This document shows positions 41,273 to 50,387 of a stretch of 64,000 nucleotides of DNA, in pieces (the first letter of the stretch is position 1; each line of letters starts with the position of its first letter). The stretch covers positions 1-64,000 of the forward strand of contig UQCM01000002.1 of NCBI GenBank assembly GCA_900539525.1. Direction: 5' to 3'. The DNA is from an uncultured Blautia sp. Lineage in GTDB: Bacteria > Bacillota > Clostridia > Lachnospirales > Lachnospiraceae. Under the pieces are notes generated by a model. That model saw nothing but the letters and a program-made list of their open reading frames with translations, made no database searches and was not told where the DNA came from. The position numbers were made by a program, and so were the translations under genes.

Positions 41273-42427
41273 ATGAATCAGAATCAGAAACAAAAAAAGA
41301 AGAAAAACGCCTGGCAGAAATATCTGGCAATGGCGCTGATGGTGTTAACAGGTATCTTTTTTGGTATTTTAATAGCTATGTATGAAGATCAGAGAGGCGT
41401 TTTCGAGAAATCGTTTCAAGAAGAAATACTCTCTATAATCGTTACATTGCTTATAATATATGTCGCCTTATTTGTGAATATTATTATCCACGAAGCTGGT
41501 CACCTGATTTTCGGGCTGCTTTCCGGATATACGTTCACTTCGTTTCGTATCTTAAGTTTCATGTGGATAAAGGAAGACGGAAAAATGAAATTGAGAAGAT
41601 TCAGCATACCCGGAACCGCCGGGCAGTGCCTTATGGCTCCTCCTGATTTGATGGACGGCAACTTCCCGGTTGTTCTATATAATCTCGGAGGTTCATTGAT
41701 GAACATCATTGCCGCTTTACTTTTCCTGGGGTTATTCTTTGTATTTGCAGACATACCTTTTCTTTCGACCACGGCACTTTCTTTTTCTTTGCTCGGCTTT
41801 ATTTCTGCTATTATGAATGGCATACCGATGCAGATGGGATCGGTAAACAACGATGGATATAATGCTTTTTTACTTGTACGGAATCCGGAGGCTATGCGTT
41901 CCTTTTGGGTACAGTTGAAAGTCAATGAGCAGATTGCAAAAGGTATCCGCCTGAAAGATATGCCGGATGAATGGTTTGATGTGCCATCCGACGAAGCGAT
42001 GCAAAACGGTATGGTAACTGTTACAGGAGTATTGGCCTGCAATCGTCTAATGGATGCACAACAGTTTGAGGAAGCAGACACACTGATGGAACATATACTG
42101 AATATCGACAGTGGAATGGTTGATCTGCACCGGAGTCTGATAATCTGCGACCGCATGTATGTTGAGCTGATTACAGCGAATCGAAAAGAGATCCTTGACA
42201 CTATGCTTACCAGAAAGCAAAAGAAGTTTATGAAGCAGATGAAAAGCTTCCTGCCTGTGCTGCGTACAGAATATGTGTATGTACTGCTCTGTGAAAAGGA
42301 TCATGGTTCAGCAGAAAAGATCCGGATCCGGTTTGAGAAGTGTGCAAAAACCTATCCCTATCCGAATGAAGTCCAATCTGAACGCGAGCTGATAGAAATA
42401 GCAGAAAATTCCGTTCAGCCCTTTTAA
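41273..42427 (+). CDS. Site-2-protease-like M50 membrane metallopeptidase
   Basis: The start MNQNQKQKKKK follows GGAGGT by 6 nt; 384 aa. After a basic N-terminus come helices (AMALMVLTGIFFGILIAM, IVTLLIIYVALFVNIII) and the zinc motif IHEAGHLIFG. A later ISAIMNGIPM...NNDG segment matches the NxxPxx...DG third zinc-ligand motif. The last 180 residues are cytoplasmic and helical (AQQFEEADTLMEHILNIDS), perhaps TPR-like. It may process a membrane protein or regulator. It is monocistronic between a strong promoter and a strong hairpin. Confidence 0.8.
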   Translation: MNQNQKQKKKKNAWQKYLAMALMVLTGIFFGILIAMYEDQRGVFEKSFQEEILSIIVTLLIIYVALFVNIIIHEAGHLIFGLLSGYTFTSFRILSFMWIKEDGKMKLRRFSIPGTAGQCLMAPPDLMDGNFPVVLYNLGGSLMNIIAALLFLGLFFVFADIPFLSTTALSFSLLGFISAIMNGIPMQMGSVNNDGYNAFLLVRNPEAMRSFWVQLKVNEQIAKGIRLKDMPDEWFDVPSDEAMQNGMVTVTGVLACNRLMDAQQFEEADTLMEHILNIDSGMVDLHRSLIICDRMYVELITANRKEILDTMLTRKQKKFMKQMKSFLPVLRTEYVYVLLCEKDHGSAEKIRIRFEKCAKTYPYPNEVQSERELIEIAENSVQPF

Positions 42428-42468
42428 AGTATACGGTCAGCAGAGATCCCCTGCTGACCGTATACTTT
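42426..42468. terminator. 18-bp stem between the convergent M50 and metK genes
   Basis: AAAGTATACGGTCAGCAG, a 7-nt loop, then its perfect complement. It starts inside the M50 stop codon and ends 28 bp before the metK stop. It could stop transcription from both sides. Confidence 0.8.
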
Positions 42469-42496
42469 AAAAACTTTCTGTCTGTTATATCTGATA

Positions 42497-43687
42497 TTAT
42501 GCCAGATATCTCTTCAGTTCTTCCACTCTGTCCAGTTTCTCCCACGGAAGATCCAGGTCATTGCGTCCGAAATGTCCGTAGGCAGCCGTCTGCTTGTAGA
42601 TCGGTCTGCGCAGGTCGAGCATTTTGATAATGCCGGCCGGACGAAGGTCGAAATTCTCTCTTACGATCTCTGTCAGCTTCTCATCGGAGAGCTTTCCTGT
42701 TCCAAAGGTATCGACCATGATGGAGGTAGGCTGTGCCACACCGATCGCATAGGAAAGCTGGATCTCACACTTGTCAGCAAGTCCTGCCGCCACGAGATTC
42801 TTCGCTACATAACGTGCCGCATATGCTGCGGAACGATCCACCTTTGTGCAGTCCTTTCCGGAGAAGGCTCCGCCGCCATGTCTTGCATATCCGCCGTAGG
42901 TATCCACGATGATCTTGCGACCGGTCAGACCGCTGTCCCCGTGAGGACCGCCGATCACGAAACGTCCCGTCGGATTCACAAAGAACTTCGTGTTCTCATC
43001 CACCATATCCTGCGGAAGGATCGCATCAAACACGTACTTCCTGATATCCGCATGGATCTGTTCCTGTGTCACATCCGGATCATGCTGTGTGGAAAGGACG
43101 ACTGCATCCAGTCTGGACGGCTTCCCATTCTCATCATACTCAACCGTTACCTGTGTCTTTCCATCCGGACGTAAATAAGTCAGCGTGCCGTCCTTACGCA
43201 CCTTTGTCAGCTGCAGCGCCAGCTTATGAGCCAGGGCGATCGGATATGGCATATACTCTTCCGTTTCATTCGCAGCATATCCGAACATCATACCCTGATC
43301 CCCGGCACCGATCGCCTCGATCTCCTCGTCGGACATCTCATTCTCTTTTGCTTCCAGAGCCTTGTCCACACCCAGGGCAATATCTGCAGACTGCTCATCG
43401 ATCGCTGTGATCACACCACAGGTATCCGCATCAAACCCGTATTTCCCTCTGGTATATCCGATCTCTCTTACGGTATCACGCACGATCTTCTGAATATCCA
43501 CATAAGCATTTGTTGTAATCTCACCCATAACCAGTACCAGACCGGTAGTCGTAGCTGTCTCGCATGCCACACGGCTCATCGGATCCTGTGCAAGCAGCGC
43601 ATCCAGAATCGCATCTGAAATCTGGTCACACATCTTATCCGGATGTCCCTCGGTAACTGATTCCGAAGTAAATAATAATTTCTCCAT
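42497..43687 (-). CDS. metK: S-adenosylmethionine synthetase
   Basis: The start MEKLLFTSESVTEGHPDK has AAAGGAGG upstream; 396 aa, the standard length. Signature segments are GAGDQGMMFGYA and GRFVIGGPHGDSGLTGRK, then HGGGAFSGKDCTKVDRS. It makes SAM from methionine and ATP. The gene is preceded by an S-box riboswitch and attenuator, so expression should fall when SAM is abundant. Confidence 0.97.
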   Translation of the reverse strand: MEKLLFTSESVTEGHPDKMCDQISDAILDALLAQDPMSRVACETATTTGLVLVMGEITTNAYVDIQKIVRDTVREIGYTRGKYGFDADTCGVITAIDEQSADIALGVDKALEAKENEMSDEEIEAIGAGDQGMMFGYAANETEEYMPYPIALAHKLALQLTKVRKDGTLTYLRPDGKTQVTVEYDENGKPSRLDAVVLSTQHDPDVTQEQIHADIRKYVFDAILPQDMVDENTKFFVNPTGRFVIGGPHGDSGLTGRKIIVDTYGGYARHGGGAFSGKDCTKVDRSAAYAARYVAKNLVAAGLADKCEIQLSYAIGVAQPTSIMVDTFGTGKLSDEKLTEIVRENFDLRPAGIIKMLDLRRPIYKQTAAYGHFGRNDLDLPWEKLDRVEELKRYLA

Positions 43688-43741
43688 GAAATCCTCCTTT
43701 GTCTGTTGGCTATATTTTCTCATTCACTAAAGATAAACTTT

Positions 43742-43791
43742 CCGATAACTGTTCCAGATCCATTCGCAAAATCACCCTTTCCGGGCTTTTC
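43742..43791. repeat. Dispersed ~49-nt repeat, copy 2 (metK leader)
   Basis: The segment has the family core CCATTCGCAAAATC and CCGGGCTTTTC. It lies between the riboswitch terminator and the metK ribosome site, so it is transcribed whenever the riboswitch is permissive. Confidence 0.6.
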
Positions 43792-43808
43792 TATTGCTCA
43801 ACAGACCG

Positions 43809-43836
43809 TAAAAAAATCCGCTCTCTAAGCGGATTT
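43809..43836 (-). terminator. Riboswitch-controlled terminator of metK
   Basis: On the minus strand AAATCCGCT, TAGAG, AGCGGATTT is followed by seven T residues. It lies 24 nt after the S-box aptamer and would be the expression platform. Confidence 0.9.
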
Positions 43837-43860
43837 CCCATCTTTGTCGATAAGTAAATC

Positions 43861-43957
43861 CTCTTATTGTTCGATCACTCGCTCAGGCTGGCACCTTCCT
43901 TTCAGGGGTTGCCGTGGCTTCACAGATCCTTTGTATCTCCACCACTCTGAATAAGAG
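43861..43957 (-). ncRNA. SAM-I (S-box) riboswitch
   Basis: On the minus strand the outer stem is CTCTTATT paired with AATAAGAG. Inside are the S-box landmarks: AGTGGTGGAGATACAAAGG, GAAGCCACGGCAACC, AAGGTGCCAGCCTGAGC and the closing TGATCGAACAATAAGAG. It is followed by a terminator hairpin and then metK. SAM binding should promote termination. Confidence 0.93.
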
Positions 43958-44104
43958 AAAATATAATCTTTTATAACAGTTACAATCTTTCTATGTTTAC
44001 GCCTACTAACATAACGCATTTTACAGGTTACGTCAAGGGGGGATTGTAAACAGAAAAGCTGCCGGTCGCAATGCAGCCGGCAGCCTTTCCTTCATCTCTG
44101 ATGA

Positions 44105-47100
44105 TTACTTTTTAATTGTCACTTTTTTTGCACTGCTCCATGCACCAAATACTTTATTTCCTCTGGAATCTGATGCATAAACGCGCGCTCTCACATAGTA
44201 GCTCTTACCTTTTTTCAGATTCTTCAATGTATAGAGATTGTTATTCGTATCCTTTGTTGTTTTGGCACGGAAGTTTTTCTTCATGGAATACTGAATCTGA
44301 TATCCCTCTGCTCCACTGATCTTCTTTACAGATACGATACATTTTCTGGATCCTTTGTTTTTGAGGCTCTTGATGGTGATTTTTTTCGCTGCAGTCTGTA
44401 CAGCTGCCAGATCCTTTTTCGCTGCCTCGGCTTCTGCTTTTGCCTTTTTCAGCTCTTCATCCTTTACCGATGCCTGGTTCTGGAGCTGAGCCAGTTTCTG
44501 CTCTGCCTCTGAAACCTTATCCTTCAGGTCTGCGATCTCCTGCTCAAACAGCTTCGGACTCTTCACCGGAACAGACTTTTTAACGGTCTGGTACGTTTCA
44601 AACTCAGCTCCAAACTCGTTATTATAAGCTTTTGCCTCTGTTCCGTAGATTCTTGCCATGTCATTCGAGCGCATGATGATATTCAGATTGTTGACTGCAC
44701 TCTTCTGTACATCACCCAGACAGATGGTGTTATTGTCTAAATAGTCGCCCTTATAGATAATGGTCTTTCCATCTTCACTGACAGATGCGATATCTGTTGT
44801 TACCGGTGTTTTGTATTCACCTGTTCCGTTCCAGAAATTCGACTGATACTCTCTGTAAACAGGCTTTCCATTTACCAGGATCTGATCTCCATCTACAGTT
44901 GCCATATAATCTTCTCCCAGTGTTGCGGAAACCGTTGTTTTTCCATCTGCTGAAACCTTGAAGTCTCCCCATGCAGCCTCTTTGATCGTGAACATGATAA
45001 ACAGTCCTTCACTCAGACCGATCTGACCTTTTTCATCAAATACAGGTGCATAATCTACTACTCCTGAGATGATAGACTTCGCTCTGGAAATACCTCCCGG
45101 CATAATCAGGTCATTTCCTGCATGCATAGAGAGGGAAGGTGTGGACACACCGCCATTCCAGTCTGTCATGATCAGTCCGTTAAAGCCCCACTCGCCGCGC
45201 GCCAGATTGGTACAGAGATCATAAGAATCTGCTGTCGGAACACCGTTGATCTGATTATAGGATGTCATAATGGACATTGGGCGGGATTCCTTTACTGCAA
45301 TCTCAAATCCTTTCAGATAAATTTCTCTCAGTGCTCTTTCACTGATGATGGAGTCGGTTCCTGAACGATCGGTTTCCTGGCTGTTTGCCGCATAATGCTT
45401 CAGGCATGCTCCTACTCCGGGTATGGACTGTACACCCAGCGTAACTGCAGATGACATGGTACCTGCTACGAACGGATCTTCTCCAAAATACTCAAAGTTA
45501 CGTCCGCATAAAGGATCTCTGTTGATATTCAGAGATGGTCCCAGCAGCAGTGTGATATTCATCTCTTCCAGCTCAACACCAAAAGCCCTTCCTACACGCT
45601 TCATCAGTTCTACATCCCAGCTCTGTGCCAGTACATATCCTACCGGCCATGCTGTACAATACTGATAATAATTTGCCTTTTCATTTGTTTCAACATTGGT
45701 TGCCTCATAAACCTGTTTTACACGGATACCGCCAGGACCATCTGCCAGCACGATATTCGGAATCTTATACTTCTCGTAGGAAAGCGTTTCTCCTGCTGCT
45801 CCCGGAACAGTTGATGAGTTTGCTCCTACGATCGGGCTTCCTTCATTTGCTACACCCCAGCCGCTTCCACAGTTGAGCTTTGCCAGTTCCTCCAGGCTCA
45901 TCTGGGCTACCAGATCTTCCATTCTGATCTTTCCTTCGTACACATCCTTCAGGGTTGCGTTCGGATTCTCCGGCACTACTTCTACCGTCTCATAAGGCTG
46001 TGAAGCTGTATAATCCGCATCTGTCGTATAGGTAACGACCTTCTCGTCCTCAAATCTGGAAGCATGATCCTCCGTTACAATATCTGCACCTTTGATTTTC
46101 AGCACAGGCGCACTCTGCATCTCCTGTTTCTCAGTTGCATAAGTATATGGTGTCTTTCCGGCCTTAGACCACTCCTTTAAATTTTCATTTTCAGGAACCT
46201 CCATCTGATTGGAAAGCTTTTCTGTTACTGCTTCTTTGTCAACCTGAACAGCAGCAGCCACTTTTGTGTTTCTGGAGGAATTTCCAACACGGATATAGTA
46301 GGTTCCTGCATCAAGAACATAGGAAGCCTTTGCTTCGTTATAGTAGGCCATGTCAGATGTACGATAAGACAGTGTCAGCACCTGACTCTCTCCCGGTGCC
46401 AGCTCATCTGTTTTTCCGTAAGCTGCCAGCTCCTGGTATTCTTTTTCCGATGTTGTATCCGGTGCCGAGAAGTAAACCTGCACAACTTCCTTTCCGCTGT
46501 AGGTCTTTCCTGTATTCGTTACACTGGCTTTTACGGTTACCTGATCTTTATCTGCTGTCACATCAACAACATCAATGTCAAAATCTGTATAGGACATTCC
46601 ATATCCAAATTCATAGGCTGGATGAATTCCAAAGGTATCGAAGTAGCGATATCCCACATAGATTCCCTCATTATAATATTCTTTCATGGAATCTCCGTCT
46701 GCTTTTGCAAAGGTGGCAGATGCAGGATAGTCAGAATAATTTTCCGCCCAGGTTGCCACCAGCTTTCCGGATGGGGTAACAGCTCCCGTCACTACATCCA
46801 GAAGAGCATTTCCGCCTTCCTGTCCTGCCTGTCCCATCAGAAGGAGTGCATCCAGGCCTTCTGTCTCATCAAAGAATTTCGTATCAATGACACCGCCCAC
46901 ATTTAATACGACAATCGTATTCTTGAAGGTATCAGATACCTTTTTCAGATTCTGCTTTTCCACATCGCTCAGCTCGTAATCTCCCAGCACATAGCTCTGC
47001 TCTGCACCATCTTCTCCGGTCAGTGTAACCGTCTTGGTCATTCCTCTGTCTGCACCTTCCCCGGCATTTCTTGCAATAATGTAAATTGCTGTATCTGTAT

Positions 47101-47614
47101 CTTTTGCTGCTTCCTTCAATTCTTCATCTGTAAATGTCAGCTCAGGATATGCAAAAGTATCCATTGGATTGGAAGCTAATTTTTCATTTTCAACATCGTA
47201 TCCCTTCGCATAATCTTCGAGCAGCTTTGCTGTGGTAATTTCATATCCGGCCTTTTTGAAAGATGTATAAATATTGATATTGTATCTTTCACTCTGGTTT
47301 ACATGAACCTCTCCACCGCCGGAAAGACCACCGTTGAACGGATCTCCGGAACCTGTACCGCCTCTGACCGTTCTGACCGCACCACCACCGAAAAGCGCGA
47401 TCTTCTTCTGATCTGCTTTTAATGGCAGAGACTGGTTCCTGTTTTCCAGCAGCACCATACTTTGTGCCGCAGCCTCTCTGGCAAGCGTTGCATTCGCGAT
47501 CTCTCTGGCTGACACTTCATTTGAAGTACTGGCTGCAAAGGCCATCTGACATGGGGAAAGAACCATACCAAGAGACAATGCAGCTGCCAAAAGCTTTTTA
47601 CTTGTCTTTCTCAT
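44105..47614 (-). CDS. Secreted, circularly permuted family 3 glycoside hydrolase with C-terminal Fn3-like domain
   Basis: The start MRKTSKKLLAAALSLG has AGGAGG 8 nt upstream; 1169 aa with a signal peptide cleaved near MAFA. Domain order is reversed relative to normal GH3: first the GH3 C-domain (AAAQSMVLLENRNQSLPL, FGYGMSYTDFD), then an Fn3-like segment, then the (beta/alpha)8 domain (RNFEYFGEDPFVAG, GVGACLKHYAANSQETDR). The nucleophile-type Asp is in GLIMTDWNGG. After these come a coiled coil (EIADLKDKVSEAEQKLAQLQ, KAKAEAEAAKK) and a C-terminal Fn3-like domain (SGAEGYQIQYSMKKNFRAKT). It is a likely beta-glycosidase; substrate unknown. Confidence 0.88.
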   Translation of the reverse strand: MRKTSKKLLAAALSLGMVLSPCQMAFAASTSNEVSAREIANATLAREAAAQSMVLLENRNQSLPLKADQKKIALFGGGAVRTVRGGTGSGDPFNGGLSGGGEVHVNQSERYNINIYTSFKKAGYEITTAKLLEDYAKGYDVENEKLASNPMDTFAYPELTFTDEELKEAAKDTDTAIYIIARNAGEGADRGMTKTVTLTGEDGAEQSYVLGDYELSDVEKQNLKKVSDTFKNTIVVLNVGGVIDTKFFDETEGLDALLLMGQAGQEGGNALLDVVTGAVTPSGKLVATWAENYSDYPASATFAKADGDSMKEYYNEGIYVGYRYFDTFGIHPAYEFGYGMSYTDFDIDVVDVTADKDQVTVKASVTNTGKTYSGKEVVQVYFSAPDTTSEKEYQELAAYGKTDELAPGESQVLTLSYRTSDMAYYNEAKASYVLDAGTYYIRVGNSSRNTKVAAAVQVDKEAVTEKLSNQMEVPENENLKEWSKAGKTPYTYATEKQEMQSAPVLKIKGADIVTEDHASRFEDEKVVTYTTDADYTASQPYETVEVVPENPNATLKDVYEGKIRMEDLVAQMSLEELAKLNCGSGWGVANEGSPIVGANSSTVPGAAGETLSYEKYKIPNIVLADGPGGIRVKQVYEATNVETNEKANYYQYCTAWPVGYVLAQSWDVELMKRVGRAFGVELEEMNITLLLGPSLNINRDPLCGRNFEYFGEDPFVAGTMSSAVTLGVQSIPGVGACLKHYAANSQETDRSGTDSIISERALREIYLKGFEIAVKESRPMSIMTSYNQINGVPTADSYDLCTNLARGEWGFNGLIMTDWNGGVSTPSLSMHAGNDLIMPGGISRAKSIISGVVDYAPVFDEKGQIGLSEGLFIMFTIKEAAWGDFKVSADGKTTVSATLGEDYMATVDGDQILVNGKPVYREYQSNFWNGTGEYKTPVTTDIASVSEDGKTIIYKGDYLDNNTICLGDVQKSAVNNLNIIMRSNDMARIYGTEAKAYNNEFGAEFETYQTVKKSVPVKSPKLFEQEIADLKDKVSEAEQKLAQLQNQASVKDEELKKAKAEAEAAKKDLAAVQTAAKKITIKSLKNKGSRKCIVSVKKISGAEGYQIQYSMKKNFRAKTTKDTNNNLYTLKNLKKGKSYYVRARVYASDSRGNKVFGAWSSAKKVTIKK

Positions 47615-47708
47615 CTGCTGAGTCCTCCTATAATATAATAATATAATATGTCTGCCCGGGCTGCGTCCTGTACCAACCGGTCTTAACATCGCCCCGAACG
47701 ATGACCAC

Positions 47709-47737
47709 ATTATAGAGTCTCTTTTTAGAAATGGAAA
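47709..47737 (-). promoter_or_regulatory. Weak -35 promoter ahead of the GH3 gene
   Basis: The minus strand has a perfect TATAAT with TTTCCA 17 bp upstream. The poor -35 hexamer suggests an activator is needed; the neighbouring AraC-type gene, whose stop is 17 bp upstream of this element, is the obvious candidate. A leader of about 90 nt follows. Confidence 0.5.
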
Positions 47738-47753
47738 GAATCAGCTTTTGACA

Positions 47754-49970
47754 TCAGACCTCATTTTTTGATATCAAGTCTTTATATTGGCTTGGAGTAA
47801 TGCCTTCATAGCGCTTAAATGCCCTTGTAAACGACTGGGCATCTGTGTATCCTGTGCTCCATGCGGCATTTTTTATCGAGGCATCATTTTTTAACATTTC
47901 CTTTGAATAGCGGATTTTAACACGGTGGATGTATTCCAGTACTCCCATGCCCGTCTGATTCTTAAAGCTTCTGCTCAAATGGGGAACGCTGATACCGAAC
48001 ACATCTGCAAGCCGGGAAACATTCAGCTCAGGATCCGGATAGTGTTCCTCAATATACTGCTGCATTTCTGTCACCCGTTCCGTCCCTGTCTCTCTGGCCT
48101 GTTTCTCCCGATACTGGATGATCTGTTCAAAAATTTCCCTGCTTTCCGTCATGAGATCATGTATTGACTGGATACGAAATAACCGTTCCTCATACTGCAA
48201 GATCCTGTCGGAGTCCTGTTCGTCCTCTTCGGAATATACATCCATTGTTGCAATCAGGATTCCGATCAGTCCATACATGCGGTAAATATTGTATTTCAGA
48301 TATTTCTGATTTCTGGGGAAGGTTTTCTTATAGAGCAGATCCAGTTCTCTGTAAGCCCCCCTGAAATCCTCACTCTCCAGACAGTTCATCAGCTTTCTGC
48401 TTCCATTCATATACTCACTGAAGTTTACCTGCTCATCGCCTTCTATCATTTCACCATAAATATAGATACCCGATTTGCGTTCCCCTCTGGAATTCCAGAA
48501 ATCAAGATAACGAATTCCCTCCGTCAGAGAATCATACACCTCTTTCATCCTCTCATAACCACATTCCTCCCGTCCCATCATGACACACATAGAGACCTTA
48601 AATGTCTCTTCAAAGAACTGTTCCGTCTCCCTGAACAGCTCCTGCAGATGCTTCTCACACCCGTTTTGTCCTGTGGAATGCACAAGGATGACATACTGGC
48701 TGCCAACTGCCATCACAAATCCCGGATATTGCAAAAAAACCTGCTCGCCCAGAATATTTTCCAGCACAAACTGTTCCAGATTTTCTTCTGTTCTGATTTC
48801 TCTTCCGTCTTCCCCCAGTATCTTTCTGCGCTCTTCCCCCAGAGTCACCACCGCCATCAGATAACTCTCACGACCGTCAGTATTGATCTGCTCCACTGCT
48901 CCGTAGGGAAATACATCCGTAACCCCCTCCAGATACCGTACAAGTTCCATGTGTTCCAGCAGCCGCCCTCTGTTCTGAACCTTTTTTGTAAGCTTTTTAT
49001 TATCTTTCATCAAATTTGTAATGGGGACAAAGGTTCGTTTGGATGCATACCAGGAAGCCAGAACCGAAGCTGCTGCTAACACAGCAATCTCCACCAGGAG
49101 CACCACGGCAAAACGCCAGAGTTCGCTCCAGAATAGATTATTGGGCAGAACAGTGTATAATTTCCAGTTAAACAGATTCATATCTATCCCAAGACTCACA
49201 TACCACTTTCTGTGCACGACTACCTCACGGAAGTCATCAGAGCGGTATTGTCCATTTCTTACATCATTTATGAACTTTTTCTGTTCTTCCTCCGTAATTT
49301 TCCCTGAACAGAGAATATTTTTCGGTTCCTCCGTGTGGATCAGAACAATATTTTCTTCCTCCGTATAATCGACAAGGGCTGTTCCTGTATATTCTGCAGC
49401 AATTACCGCCTCGGGAATTTCTCCCTCCCCATAAACCGGCCTGAGAAACCATACCAGATTATTGTCAAAAATCTGATAGATTTTTCCTTCTTTCATAGAC
49501 ATAAGTCTGTCAAATTCATCTTTTTCTATTCCATATTCACGGCAGAAAAAGGCAAGATCCTGTTCACCTGATCTTACCTGCGTACTCGATGATACCATCG
49601 ACTTACTACTTAAAAAATATACATGGAGATTCTGATATAAATCGTCCTGAAGATTCATCTTACTCATGAGTAAACGCAGATCCATCGTTTTCTGTATCTG
49701 TTCCGGTATATGAATATCCCCGATATCGATAAGCGCTTTTAATTCCTGTGTTCCTGCCAGAATGTCACACACCTTGTAAGTCTGCATAATCTTATTCTTT
49801 ACCTGGGTAATCAGCTCCTTTGTTTTTAATTCCGCCGAGTGTTTTACCTCTTTCTTCATATAATGGATCGAGCTCAGATATCCGGTTGCGGTAATCAGAA
49901 GCAGAATTACACATATGAAAAGATAGGATCTTAAGACCTCTCTGAACGTGATCGTTTTTAAATTCTTCAT
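47754..49970 (-). CDS. AraC-family regulator with extracytoplasmic sensor domain
   Basis: Length 738 aa. Membrane helix near residue 12 (YLFICVILLLITATGYLSS), an extracellular Cache-like region to about 275, a second helix (FAVVLLVEIAVLAAASVLAS), then a cytoplasmic linker and an AraC DNA-binding domain: DPELNVSRLADVFGISVPHL with SRSFKNQTG, and ASIKNAAWSTGYTDAQSFTR with AFKRYEGITPSQYK. AGGTGG precedes the ATG. Such one-component membrane regulators sense sugars directly or through a binding protein and control adjacent carbohydrate genes, here the GH3 gene downstream and perhaps the divergent binding-protein-like gene. Confidence 0.88.
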   Translation of the reverse strand: MKNLKTITFREVLRSYLFICVILLLITATGYLSSIHYMKKEVKHSAELKTKELITQVKNKIMQTYKVCDILAGTQELKALIDIGDIHIPEQIQKTMDLRLLMSKMNLQDDLYQNLHVYFLSSKSMVSSSTQVRSGEQDLAFFCREYGIEKDEFDRLMSMKEGKIYQIFDNNLVWFLRPVYGEGEIPEAVIAAEYTGTALVDYTEEENIVLIHTEEPKNILCSGKITEEEQKKFINDVRNGQYRSDDFREVVVHRKWYVSLGIDMNLFNWKLYTVLPNNLFWSELWRFAVVLLVEIAVLAAASVLASWYASKRTFVPITNLMKDNKKLTKKVQNRGRLLEHMELVRYLEGVTDVFPYGAVEQINTDGRESYLMAVVTLGEERRKILGEDGREIRTEENLEQFVLENILGEQVFLQYPGFVMAVGSQYVILVHSTGQNGCEKHLQELFRETEQFFEETFKVSMCVMMGREECGYERMKEVYDSLTEGIRYLDFWNSRGERKSGIYIYGEMIEGDEQVNFSEYMNGSRKLMNCLESEDFRGAYRELDLLYKKTFPRNQKYLKYNIYRMYGLIGILIATMDVYSEEDEQDSDRILQYEERLFRIQSIHDLMTESREIFEQIIQYREKQARETGTERVTEMQQYIEEHYPDPELNVSRLADVFGISVPHLSRSFKNQTGMGVLEYIHRVKIRYSKEMLKNDASIKNAAWSTGYTDAQSFTRAFKRYEGITPSQYKDLISKNEV

Positions 49971-50016
49971 TTGTCCACCTTTTGCAAAAACTTAATTTAC
50001 TTTTTCTATTTTTCTT

Positions 50017-50229
50017 ATTATAATGAGCCAAGGGACAAATGAACATAAAATACATGCTTGCATGTATTTTTATGTCTATGGGTCCCGCAAAACATGAGAA
50101 AGTAGCCATTTTTCGAAGAAAAATGAGCGGATTTCGAATGTTTTTCGGATTTTGGGAGCGCGGGAGCGAGGAAAAATCCGAAGGCATCAAGGGGTCAAAT
50201 ACTTTTGACCCCAACATCATTATAATGAG
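50017..50229. repeat. Hairpin-rich insertion flanked by an 11-bp direct repeat
   Basis: ATTATAATGAG occurs at 50017-50027 and again at 50219-50229. The roughly 190 bp between contain a series of palindromes: ATACATGC-TT-GCATGTAT within a GGGAC/GTCCC stem, CATTTTTC-GAA-GAAAAATG, CGGATTTT...AAAATCCG, and GGGGTCAAA-TACT-TTTGACCCC. The CGGATTTTGGGAGCGCG part recurs at 56038-56072. It looks like a small non-autonomous mobile repeat. The rest of the 49971-50387 intergenic region shows nothing further that I can support. Confidence 0.65.
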
Positions 50230-50387
50230 GTTCTAAACAGTTCCATTATAATATAGATCAATGCATTTAAACAACTGAAATATGATGCATACTACCTAAT
50301 CCTGCACTGCTGCCCTCACACAAAACTCAAATTGGCTGTTGTGCAAAATGTAACCCTGTGTTTCATACTGTAAAACTGGAGGCTTCC

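Noticed and set aside
50028..50218. Complete insertion sequence.
   Set aside because: Too short and no transposase; a non-autonomous repeat fits better.
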